A stretch of 13,595 nucleotides of DNA, from positions 1 through 13,595 of the forward strand of contig CAZLIC010000098.1 in assembly GCA_964559535.1 (NCBI GenBank), read 5' to 3'. The DNA comes from CAZLIC01 sp964559535. GTDB lineage: Bacteria > Pseudomonadota > Alphaproteobacteria > Rhodobacterales > Rhodobacteraceae. Under the pieces are notes generated by a model. It searched no databases. It was given only the letters and a program-made list of their open reading frames with translations, and was not told the DNA's origin. A program made the position numbers and the translations under genes. Below are positions 6,307 through 12,578 of this stretch, one piece after another. Numbering within the stretch: the stretch's first letter is position 1; each line of letters starts with the position of its first letter.

Positions 6307-7564
6307 GCCGCCGGGCGGCCAGCCAACTGGCCAAAGCCATCAGGCCTGCCGTGGCAAGGCACAGCGTCAGCCCACCGATCTGGTAGCTGAGGCCCGAGAG
6401 CAGCGTGCCGATCAGCCGACCCGCCGCATTGGCCATGTAGTAAAACCCCACATCCCGTGTGATCCGCTCTGCCGATCCGAAAGCCAGGATCAGGTAGGAA
6501 TGAACCGAAGAGTTGATCGCGAAGACAAAGCCGAAGACCAGAAGTCCCCCGATAAGTGTCGCCGTCAGCCATTCCGCCGGGTCGCCGGCCACCCAGGTTG
6601 CCGCAGCAAGAACAAACGGGATCGGGACGAGCAGCCCTGCCCAAAGGATCGCCTTTCGGGTGGTCTCTGCCTCGGGCTGACCCTTGCCACCCAAAAGTCG
6701 GGGGGCAAAGGCCTGCACTGCGCCGTAGGCGATGATCCAGAGCGCGAGGAAACTGCCGATAAGAAAGAATGCCTCTCGCCGGCCTTCGGGTGTGCCATCG
6801 GACAGGACCGCTTGGAAATAGACCGGGATGCCGACCACGAACCACACGTCGCGCGCGCCGAACAGGAACATACGTGCCAGCGAAAGCCGATTCACGCGCG
6901 GGTCCTTTGACCGCCAGCCACCCCAGGCCTCTTCGGATTTCATCCGCCCTGGCAGGCCTGCGGGCAGAAACAGCACTACGGCGATCAGGATCACCGCCAG
7001 CACGGCCGCCATGCCCCAGACCGCCGCCTGAAATCCCGCCAGCGCGAGCAGCGCCGCGCCGAGGAAGAAGCCCAGCCCCTTTACCGCGTTCTTCGACCCT
7101 GTAAGGAGCGCCACCCAGCGGAACAATCCGCCGTCCTCCTTGGGGGCTAGAAGCTTGACAGCGGATTTCGAGGACATCTTGGCAAGGTCCTTGGCCACGC
7201 CCGACACGCCCTGAACGGCCATCACGAAGGCGACCGATGCGGCGACACCCCATGTCGGATCAAGCTGTGCCAGCGCCACCAAAGCCCCGATCTGCAACGC
7301 GAGCCCGCCGTAAAGCGTGGCCGCCAAGCCAAAGCGCGCCGCCAGCCAGCCCGCAGCCAGGTTGGTGACGATGCCCGCGACTTCGTAGAGCAGGAACAGC
7401 CAAGCAAGCTGGATCGGCGTGAAGCCTAGGCTGTTGAAGTGCAACAGCACCAGCATCCGCAGCGCGCCGTCCGACAGCATGAAGGCCCAGTAAGCCGCTG
7501 TCACGGCGGCATAGGCGCGGAGAGGATTCGGCGGCGGGGCGACGGGGCTTGCGGCGTCCGTCAC
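6293..7564 (-). CDS. arsJ: ArsJ, MFS exporter of 1-arseno-3-phosphoglycerate
   Basis: A 423-aa major facilitator protein with about 12 helices. Characteristic polar segments include GVSGVAKDLAKMSSKSAVK (about residues 119-137), TGSKNAVKGLGFF and FGARDVWFVVGIPVYF, all typical of ArsJ. ArsJ works with the adjacent GAPDH, which uses arsenate in place of phosphate; ArsJ exports the unstable product, which breaks down outside to release arsenate. The GTG start at 7564 is chosen because it overlaps the GAPDH stop (GTGA), the usual coupling; an upstream in-frame ATG at 7618 would lie deep inside the GAPDH gene. The stop lies 14 bp inside the convergent MFS gene. This is the last gene of the arsRC-gap-arsJ operon. 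Confidence 0.93.
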   Translation of the reverse strand: MTDAASPVAPPPNPLRAYAAVTAAYWAFMLSDGALRMLVLLHFNSLGFTPIQLAWLFLLYEVAGIVTNLAAGWLAARFGLAATLYGGLALQIGALVALAQLDPTWGVAASVAFVMAVQGVSGVAKDLAKMSSKSAVKLLAPKEDGGLFRWVALLTGSKNAVKGLGFFLGAALLALAGFQAAVWGMAAVLAVILIAVVLFLPAGLPGRMKSEEAWGGWRSKDPRVNRLSLARMFLFGARDVWFVVGIPVYFQAVLSDGTPEGRREAFFLIGSFLALWIIAYGAVQAFAPRLLGGKGQPEAETTRKAILWAGLLVPIPFVLAAATWVAGDPAEWLTATLIGGLLVFGFVFAINSSVHSYLILAFGSAERITRDVGFYYMANAAGRLIGTLLSGLSYQIGGLTLCLATAGLMALASWLAARRLRSV

Positions 7565-8568
7565 AGCGAGCCTGCGACCATCCGCGCGATATCGGCCAGT
7601 CGGCAGGCATAGCCCCATTCGTTGTCATACCAGGCGTAGATCTTCACCTGGGTGCCATTGATGACCATGGTGGACGGCCCATCGACGATGGAGGAGCGCG
7701 GATCGTTGGTGAAGTCGCAGGACACCAGCGGGCGCGTTTCATAACCCAGAATGCCCTTCAGCGGCCCCTCGGCGGCGGCCTTGAACAGCGCGTTCACTTC
7801 CTCGACCGTGGTCGCCCGCTCCACCTCGAAGACGCAATCGGTCAGCGAGGCATTCAAGAGCGGCACCCGCACCGCATGGCCGTTCAGACGGCCATTCAGT
7901 TCGGGGTAGATCAGCGTGATTGCCGTGGCGCTGCCGGTTGTGGTGGGGATCAGGTTCATCAGCGCCGACCGCGCGCGGCGCATGTCCTTGGCCGGACGAT
8001 CCACGATGGTCTGGGTGTTGGTCACGTCATGGATCGTGGTAATCGACCCGTGCCGGATGCCAAGGCTTTCGTGGATAACCTTGACCACCGGAGCCAGACA
8101 GTTCGTCGTGCAAGACGCGGCCGTCACAAGGGTCTGCGTACCGTCATAAAGGTGATGGTTCACCCCATAGACGAGGTTCAACGCGCCCCCATCCTTGACC
8201 GGGGCTGACACAATGACCTTCTTTGCCCCTGCGGCGTAGTAGGGCGCCACCTTTGCGGCGGTCTTGAAGACGCCCGTGCAGTCGATCACCAGATCGACGC
8301 CCAATTCAGCCAGGGGCAGCGCTTCGATGGTCTTCTCATGCGTCAGACGGATGGTCTGTCCGTTCAGGATCAGTGCGCCATCGCCTGCCGCGACCGGCGT
8401 GCGCCAGCGGCCATGCACGCTGTCGAATTCCATCAGTAGCGCATGCTGATCAGCATCGCCGACGGGATCGTTCAAGAGAACGATCTCGCCACCCGCGCCG
8501 GTATCGATCAAATCTCGCAGGACAAGCTTTCCGATCCGGCCGAGGCCGTTAAGAGCGATGCGGGTCAT
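7561..8568 (-). CDS. gap: ArsJ-associated glyceraldehyde-3-phosphate dehydrogenase
   Basis: A 335-aa full-length GAPDH. The Rossmann nucleotide motif is GLGRIG (residues 8-13), with N33-D34 as the NAD-preferring acidic position. The catalytic cysteine is C153 in AASCTTNC, and the catalytic histidine is H180. The usual HxYTNDQ sequence is HDVTNTQ here, a difference from housekeeping glycolytic enzymes. WYDNEWGY near the C-terminus is conserved. In this context it makes 1-arseno-3-phosphoglycerate from glyceraldehyde-3-phosphate and arsenate for ArsJ. It starts 5 nt after the arsRC stop and overlaps arsJ by 4 nt. A glycolytic role is unlikely given the operon, although the enzyme should be competent with phosphate. 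Confidence 0.95.
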   Translation of the reverse strand: MTRIALNGLGRIGKLVLRDLIDTGAGGEIVLLNDPVGDADQHALLMEFDSVHGRWRTPVAAGDGALILNGQTIRLTHEKTIEALPLAELGVDLVIDCTGVFKTAAKVAPYYAAGAKKVIVSAPVKDGGALNLVYGVNHHLYDGTQTLVTAASCTTNCLAPVVKVIHESLGIRHGSITTIHDVTNTQTIVDRPAKDMRRARSALMNLIPTTTGSATAITLIYPELNGRLNGHAVRVPLLNASLTDCVFEVERATTVEEVNALFKAAAEGPLKGILGYETRPLVSCDFTNDPRSSIVDGPSTMVINGTQVKIYAWYDNEWGYACRLADIARMVAGSL

Positions 8569-8573
8569 GAAGA

Positions 8574-9428
8574 TCAGGCCTTTGCTTTAGTGTCAGTGCC
8601 GATAGCGTCGACACGGGATTGGAGGGACATCCGGCTCAGCGACTCGAACGGCAGCTCGACGAAAGTCATGATCCGCCGGCGCAGCGCCGCATAGGTCTGG
8701 GCGAAAACCAGAGCCTTCTCGGCATCTGTCCCTGTCGCTTTCACCGGGTCGGGCAAACCCCAATGGCCAGTGATGGGCTGGCCGGGCCAGGGCGGGCATT
8801 CCTCTGCCGCTGCCGTGTCGCAGACGGTGAAGACGAAATCCATCACGATGCTGCCCGGCTGCTGGAACTCCGAAATATGCTTGGACCGCAGACCGGCGAT
8901 GTCATGCCCGTTTCGCTTCAGGATTTCCAAAGCGAAGGGGTTCAGTTCGCTGTTGGGCCGAGTGCCAGCAGAGAAGGCCTGAAACTTGCTCTTGCCCAGA
9001 TCGCGGAGCAGTGCCTCGGCAAAGATCGAACGGGCAGAATTGCCCGAGCAGATAAAAAGTACGTCGAAGTCGGTGTCGGGGATAGTGCGGTCCATTTGAA
9101 CGGCGTCCTTTGGGGCAGAGAGCAAGGGGGCAAGGAGATCGGGCCGGGCACGACCCACATCGAGAGCGAGGTAGCCGATCAAGCCTTCCGTCGTGTCGAG
9201 ATCGACAGCGTAGTAGAGCGACCGACCGACCCGTGTGACCTGGACAAGACCCGACGCCGCAAGGTCAGCGAGGTGATGCGACAGGGTGTTCTGTTTCAGA
9301 CCCAAAGCCTCGGCGATCTCGGTCGGCCGCACGCCTTGCGGCGCAAAGCGCATCAGCAGGCGGAAGACCGCCATCCGGCCGGGGTGGCCGAGCGTGGCGA
9401 AAGCGTGGATGGCGCGATTCTGTTCCAT
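8574..9428 (-). CDS. arsC: ArsR-ArsC fusion: repressor plus thioredoxin-linked arsenate reductase
   Basis: A 284-aa two-domain protein. Residues 1-90 form an ArsR-type winged helix (recognition helix NTLSHHLADLAASG, about 47-60; wing TRVGRSLYYAVD). Residues 120-265 form a low-molecular-weight phosphatase-type arsenate reductase: P-loop C127-S-G-N-S-A-R133-S, the redox pair C203 and C211 (VCDTAAAEEC) and the general acid in LPDP (D227). The C127/C203/C211 spacing matches the thioredoxin-coupled ArsC of Gram-positive bacteria. The DNA-binding domain contains no cysteine at all, so it cannot sense As(III) by the usual thiol site. First gene of the arsRC-gap-arsJ operon, divergent from arsR at 9571. 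The start is the first Met, directly preceding the HTH domain; a clear Shine-Dalgarno is lacking. Confidence 0.93.
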   Translation of the reverse strand: MEQNRAIHAFATLGHPGRMAVFRLLMRFAPQGVRPTEIAEALGLKQNTLSHHLADLAASGLVQVTRVGRSLYYAVDLDTTEGLIGYLALDVGRARPDLLAPLLSAPKDAVQMDRTIPDTDFDVLFICSGNSARSIFAEALLRDLGKSKFQAFSAGTRPNSELNPFALEILKRNGHDIAGLRSKHISEFQQPGSIVMDFVFTVCDTAAAEECPPWPGQPITGHWGLPDPVKATGTDAEKALVFAQTYAALRRRIMTFVELPFESLSRMSLQSRVDAIGTDTKAKA

Positions 9429-9570
9429 GTTTCCCGATTAACGGAAATAAATGGAACCGTCCAATGAAGGTTTCATGACATCAGACGCTCAGGCACCTGC
9501 GCTGATTGATCCAGATCACGGCAGTGATCGCCCGCCCATGCGCAGATGCGCATGAAGTGGAGCGCCGCCG
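9429..9570. promoter_or_regulatory. Divergent promoter region between arsRC and the second arsR
   Basis: This 142-bp gap must drive both arsRC (minus) and arsR (plus). On the minus side TTGGAC (9464-9459) and TTAATC (9441-9436) are spaced by 17 bp but match consensus poorly; they would start transcription at about the arsRC ATG. Dyads lie at 9514-9529 (GATCAC-GGCA-GTGATC) and 9537-9554. Two different ArsR-type proteins encoded on either side could both act here. Confidence 0.6.
9537..9554. promoter_or_regulatory. Perfect dyad, candidate ArsR operator
   Basis: CATGCGCA (9537-9544) and TGCGCATG (9547-9554) form a perfect 8-bp inverted repeat with a 2-bp spacer, ending 16 bp before the start codon of arsR and just upstream of its GGAG (9559-9562). 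Because TGCGCA is itself palindromic, ATGCGCA also occurs as a direct repeat. The position suits an autoregulatory operator; the binding protein is inferred. Confidence 0.6.
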
Positions 9571-9861
9571 ATGATCCTAGCCGTTCTGTCTGCCCTTGCT
9601 GAACCGACCCGCTTTGAAGCCATGCGCCTTCTGGCGGACGGCTCGGAACACTGTGTCTGCGAATTGATGCGGAAGCTGGGAGCCACCCAAAGCCGGATGT
9701 CGCGGCACATGCAGGTACTGAAGCAGGCGGGGCTGGTTCTGGACCGGCGCGATGCGCAGTGGGTGCGCTACCGGATCAACCCGGACCTGCCGCCGTCCCT
9801 GATCCAGCTGGTCGAAGCCGCGTTGGAGCGGCCAATCATGGTGACGGAGCGGGCAGCATGA
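9571..9861 (+). CDS. arsR: ArsR repressor with the classical CVC arsenic-binding motif
   Basis: A 96-aa ArsR-family repressor. E26-H-C28-V-C30-E-L corresponds to the ELCVCDL As(III)-sensing motif of classical ArsR; the third ligand is not obvious. The recognition helix is TQSRMSRHMQVLKQAG (about residues 39-54), and the wing ends in WVRYRIN. Binding of As(III) or Sb(III) to the cysteines is expected to release it from DNA. GGAG lies 8 nt before the ATG. Its stop overlaps the start of the downstream permease (ATGA), so it heads the arsR-permease-Trx-osmC-CDF operon. Unlike the repressor at 3665, which has its cysteines at the C-terminus, this one senses in the DNA-binding helix. Confidence 0.94.
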   Translation: MILAVLSALAEPTRFEAMRLLADGSEHCVCELMRKLGATQSRMSRHMQVLKQAGLVLDRRDAQWVRYRINPDLPPSLIQLVEAALERPIMVTERAA

Positions 9862-10856
9862 GCGTGTTCGGCTGGCTGAACGACCAACTGCTGCGGATGA
9901 CCTGGCTCAACGATCTGGTCGGCGCGGGCGTGGCGGCCGTCGGGCTGGACCCCGCCTCGCGCATTGGCGGGTCGGTGCAGTTCTTCGTCTATGACGTGAT
10001 CAAGATCTTCATCCTGCTCTCGGTGCTGATCTTTGCCATCTCCTATGTGCAAAGCCATTTTCCGCCCGAACGGACGCGGGCCATGCTGGGCGGACGGTCC
10101 GGTCTGGGCGCCAACACGCTCGCGGCCCTTCTGGGCACGTTGACGCCGTTCTGTTCCTGTTCGTCGATCCCGCTCTTCATCGGCTTCACCGCCGCTTGCC
10201 TGCCGCTGGCGGTGACGTTCTCCTTTCTGATCTCCTCGCCGCTCGTGGATCTGGCCTCGGTCATCCTGCTTGCCTCAATCTTCAGCTGGCCCATCGCGCT
10301 GGCCTATGTCGCAGTCGGGCTGGTGGTGGCCATCGTGGGCGGGACGATCATCGGGCGCATGGGGATGGAGGGTCAGGTTGCGGAATTCGTCCGCACGGTT
10401 CCCGTCTCGGGCGAGGCCGCGACCATGACCCGGAACGAGCGGCTGACCTATGCGCGCGATCAGGTAGTGGAGATCGTCCACCGCGTCTGGCCCTATGTGC
10501 TGATCGGTGTCGGCATTGGGGCTGCGATCCACAACTGGGTACCCGCCAACGTAATTTCGGCCATGCTCGGGCAGGACAAGTGGTGGTCGGTCCCCGTGGC
10601 AGTGCTGGTGGGCATCCCCATGTATGCCGACATCTTCGGCACATTGCCGATCGCCGAGGCGCTGGTCGGCAAGGGCGTGGGACTTGGCACGGTGCTGGCC
10701 TTCATGATGGCGGTGACGGCCCTGTCGTTGCCCTCGCTCATCATGCTGAAGCGTGTTGTGAAGATGCCGCTCCTGGTCACCTTCACCGGCGTCGTCACCC
10801 TTGGCATCCTGTCCATCGGGCTGATCTTCAACGCGATTTCCAACTGGTTCATCTGA
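9858..10856 (+). CDS. DUF318/ArsP-like permease (second copy)
   Basis: A 332-aa inner-membrane permease with about 8 helices. The hallmark TPFCSCSSIPLFIGF has C99 and C101, followed by LISSPLVDLAS. This is closer to the ArsP consensus (FCSCSxxP) than the permease at 4038. A cytoplasmic loop of about 40 residues (around 165-205) separates two halves. ArsP proteins export trivalent methylarsenicals and aromatic arsenicals, and this is the most likely role given the CVC ArsR whose gene overlaps it by 4 nt. A longer in-frame extension to 9759 lies inside arsR and is rejected. The next gene encodes a CxxC thioredoxin-like protein, which suggests the substrate or the permease cysteines need reduction. 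Confidence 0.87.
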   Translation: MSVFGWLNDQLLRMTWLNDLVGAGVAAVGLDPASRIGGSVQFFVYDVIKIFILLSVLIFAISYVQSHFPPERTRAMLGGRSGLGANTLAALLGTLTPFCSCSSIPLFIGFTAACLPLAVTFSFLISSPLVDLASVILLASIFSWPIALAYVAVGLVVAIVGGTIIGRMGMEGQVAEFVRTVPVSGEAATMTRNERLTYARDQVVEIVHRVWPYVLIGVGIGAAIHNWVPANVISAMLGQDKWWSVPVAVLVGIPMYADIFGTLPIAEALVGKGVGLGTVLAFMMAVTALSLPSLIMLKRVVKMPLLVTFTGVVTLGILSIGLIFNAISNWFI

Positions 10857-10870
10857 GAAAGGACCACATC

Positions 10871-11098
10871 ATGATCATCAAGATCCTCGGCTCGGGCTGC
10901 AAGAAATGCGTCACCTTGGGCGAGAACGCCAAAGCCGCTGCATCGGCTGCCGGCAAGCAGGCCGAGATCGTTAAGGTCACCGATTTCGCTGAAATCGCCG
11001 CCTATGGGGTGATGTCGACGCCGGGGCTGGTGGTGGACGAGAAGGTCGTCTCGACCGGCAAGGTGCTGACGGTGGAAGAAATCGGACGGCTTATTTGA
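10871..11098 (+). CDS. Small thioredoxin-like CxxC protein (TM0996/MTH895 type)
   Basis: A 75-aa protein with a thioredoxin fold: beta strand MIIKILGSG, redox motif C10-K-K-C13 at the start of the first helix, cis-proline P51 in MSTPGLVVD, and a C-terminal strand-helix (GKVLTVEEIGRLI). Length and pattern match the family of 'redox-active disulfide protein 2' or TM0996-type glutaredoxin-like proteins, which often accompany DUF318 permeases. It is cytoplasmic with no signal peptide. GAAAGGA lies 7 nt before the ATG. Its stop shares a base with the osmC start (TGATG). Possible roles are to reduce arsenicals for the permease, act as a thiol chaperone, or recycle ArsC; none can be proven from sequence. 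Confidence 0.88.
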   Translation: MIIKILGSGCKKCVTLGENAKAAASAAGKQAEIVKVTDFAEIAAYGVMSTPGLVVDEKVVSTGKVLTVEEIGRLI

Positions 11099-11499
11099 TG
11101 GAATATCGCGTCCACGCCCGCCGGATCGATGCGCATGGGAGCCTCGCCGTGGCCAAGGAGGCCGAAGTCACGCTCGACACCGATTTGGCGGGGCGGCGCG
11201 ATGCGATGAACCCCGTGGAATTGCTGCTGGCGGCGCTGGCCGCTTGCATGCTGAAGGGGATCGAGCGGGTGACGCCTATGCTGCATTTCCAAGTCGACGG
11301 GGCCGAGGTTGCGCTGGAGGCAGTACGCCAGGACGCGCCACCCAAACTGACGCTGATCCGCTACGAGATCATCTTGGACAGCGCCGAGACCGACCAGCGC
11401 CTTGATCTGTTGCACCGCAACTTCCTGAAATACGGCACGATCTCGAACACGCTGTCCGGCGCAGTGCCGATGGAAGGGACGCTGACCCGGAAGGTCTAA
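11098..11499 (+). CDS. OsmC-family protein with a single cysteine
   Basis: A 133-aa protein of the OsmC/YhfA fold: an N-terminal beta sheet (residues 2-30), the long central helix NPVELLLAALAACMLKGI with C50, and a C-terminal helix-strand ending ISNTLSGAVPMEG. Classical OsmC and Ohr peroxidases use two cysteines; here the second, expected just before the xxSNTL segment, is missing (KYGTISNTL), so ordinary disulfide-based peroxidase chemistry is doubtful. An upstream TTG at 11095 is possible, but ATG 11098 is preferred. It sits between the thioredoxin-like gene and the CDF gene (gap of 4 nt). A role in thiol or arsenical handling is inference. A degraded paralogue of its 3' end lies at 12456-12557. 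Confidence 0.87.
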   Translation: MEYRVHARRIDAHGSLAVAKEAEVTLDTDLAGRRDAMNPVELLLAALAACMLKGIERVTPMLHFQVDGAEVALEAVRQDAPPKLTLIRYEIILDSAETDQRLDLLHRNFLKYGTISNTLSGAVPMEGTLTRKV

Positions 11500-11503
11500 C
11501 ATC

Positions 11504-12388
11504 ATGGCCCACGACCACACCCAAGATCATCGCCCGCCCACGGACCTTGGCCCCGCGTTCCGCTGGGCCGTAGGCCTGAACACGGGCTACGTGATCGTGG
11601 AAGGTGCAGCGGGCTGGATCACCGGATCGCTGGCCCTGCTCGCGGATGCCGCGCACAACCTGACCGACGTGGCCGGTCTGCTGATCGCCTGGGGGGCAGC
11701 GGTGCTGGCCAAGCGGGCGGTGACGGCACGGCATACCTGGGGTCTGGGGCGGGCCACGATCCTTGCCGCGCTGTTCAACGCCATCGCCATTCTGGTGGGT
11801 GTCGGTGCGGTGACGTGGGAGGCGGTGCAGCGGCTGTCTGACCCAGTCGCCGTGCCCGGCCTGACGGTGATGTTGGTCGCGCTGGTCGGGATCGGGGTGA
11901 ACACGGGCTCTGCGCTCTTGTTCATGTCTTCACGCAAGGGCGATCTGAACGCGAAGGGCGCGTTCCTGCACATGGCGGCGGATGCGGCGGTTTCGGGGGC
12001 GGTGGTGCTGGCGGCGGCCGGGATCATGGTCACCGGATGGGATTGGCTTGACCCCGCCGTGGCGATCGCGGTCAGCTTGCTCATCGCTATCACCGCCGCC
12101 GGATTGTTCCGCGAGGCGCTGCACTTGAGCCTTGATGGTGTGCCGTTCGAGATTGATCGTGCTGCCATTGCCGATTGGCTGGGGCGACAGGAGGGTGTGC
12201 AAAGCCTGCACGATTTGCACATCTGGCCGTTGTCCACCACGCGCACGGCGCTGGCTGTGCATCTGGTCTGGCAGGGGAGCGACCCCGACGCCTTCATCGA
12301 CCGCCTGACCGATGCCTTGGCCGAGGCGCATGGCATCGCAAATGTCACGCTGCAACTAGAGCGCCGCCCCTGCGACAGAGCAGCTTGA
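11504..12388 (+). CDS. Cation diffusion facilitator (CDF) metal exporter
   Basis: A 294-aa CDF transporter. A short His/Asp N-terminus (MAHDHTQDH) precedes six membrane helices. The metal site signature is H51-xxx-D55 in helix 2 (ADAAHNLTD) and H156-xxx-D160 in helix 5 (HMAAD), the pattern of zinc, cadmium or cobalt exporters. The C-terminal cytoplasmic domain (about 213-290) contains LHDLHIWPL with further histidines. GGAAGG lies 9 nt before the ATG. It ends the arsR-led operon, so a divalent metal exporter is here under apparent arsenic control. It exchanges metal for protons across the inner membrane. The substrate cannot be fixed from sequence; CzcD, ZitB or DmeF-like activity are all possible. 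Confidence 0.92.
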   Translation: MAHDHTQDHRPPTDLGPAFRWAVGLNTGYVIVEGAAGWITGSLALLADAAHNLTDVAGLLIAWGAAVLAKRAVTARHTWGLGRATILAALFNAIAILVGVGAVTWEAVQRLSDPVAVPGLTVMLVALVGIGVNTGSALLFMSSRKGDLNAKGAFLHMAADAAVSGAVVLAAAGIMVTGWDWLDPAVAIAVSLLIAITAAGLFREALHLSLDGVPFEIDRAAIADWLGRQEGVQSLHDLHIWPLSTTRTALAVHLVWQGSDPDAFIDRLTDALAEAHGIANVTLQLERRPCDRAA

Positions 12389-12391
12389 TTC

Positions 12392-12457
12392 TGTCGCGGT
12401 CGAAGGGTTCACCCGCTTCATCAGGGCCTCAGCGAATTCCTAGCGGTCGAAATATCG
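12392..12457 (-). pseudogene. arsH remnant, C-terminal tail only
   Basis: Read on the minus strand this gives RYFDR, a stop (TAG at 12442-12440), then EFAEALMKRVNPSTAT. This matches the tail of the intact arsH at the right edge (RYSERKESAEALMKRVNLSAAT), in the same orientation. The normal stop codon is lost and an internal stop has appeared, so it is dead. Its upstream part is missing, cut where the osmC remnant begins. Confidence 0.85.
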
Positions 12458-12557
12458 GCTGGGCCTTTCTCACCGCAACATCTTGAAATACTGGACCATC
12501 TCGAACACCCTGCCATGAGCCGTGCCGCTGGAGGGAAGCCTGCGCCGCAAGGTGTGA
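12456..12557 (+). pseudogene. osmC remnant, C-terminal tail only
   Basis: Read on the plus strand this gives RLGLSHRNILKYWTISNTLP, a stop (TGA at 12513-12515), then AVPLEGSLRRKV and a final TGA (12555-12557). It aligns without gaps to the end of the intact osmC (about 67 of 88 bases identical by hand count over 12471-12558), so it is a diverged paralogue, not a recent copy. Its 5' part is missing, replaced by the arsH remnant. The following TauE gene sits behind it just as the CDF gene sits behind the intact osmC. Confidence 0.85.
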
Positions 12558-12578
12558 CAGGTTCATTTGGGGGCAGGC

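Noticed and set aside
5604..6386. 260-codon open frame on the plus strand
   Set aside because: Frame-shifted shadow of the MFS gene with Arg/Gly/Ala-rich composition.
6048..7253. 401-codon open frame on the minus strand
   Set aside because: Gly/Arg-rich frame-shifted shadow of arsJ and of the MFS gene; no recognisable domain.
9436..9464. Promoter for arsRC with TTGGAC and TTAATC
   Set aside because: Spacing is right but both boxes match consensus poorly, so it is mentioned only within the regulatory region and not called as a separate promoter.
11587..12348. 253-codon open frame on the minus strand
   Set aside because: Antisense shadow of the CDF gene; Ser/Ala/Thr-rich with no domain.
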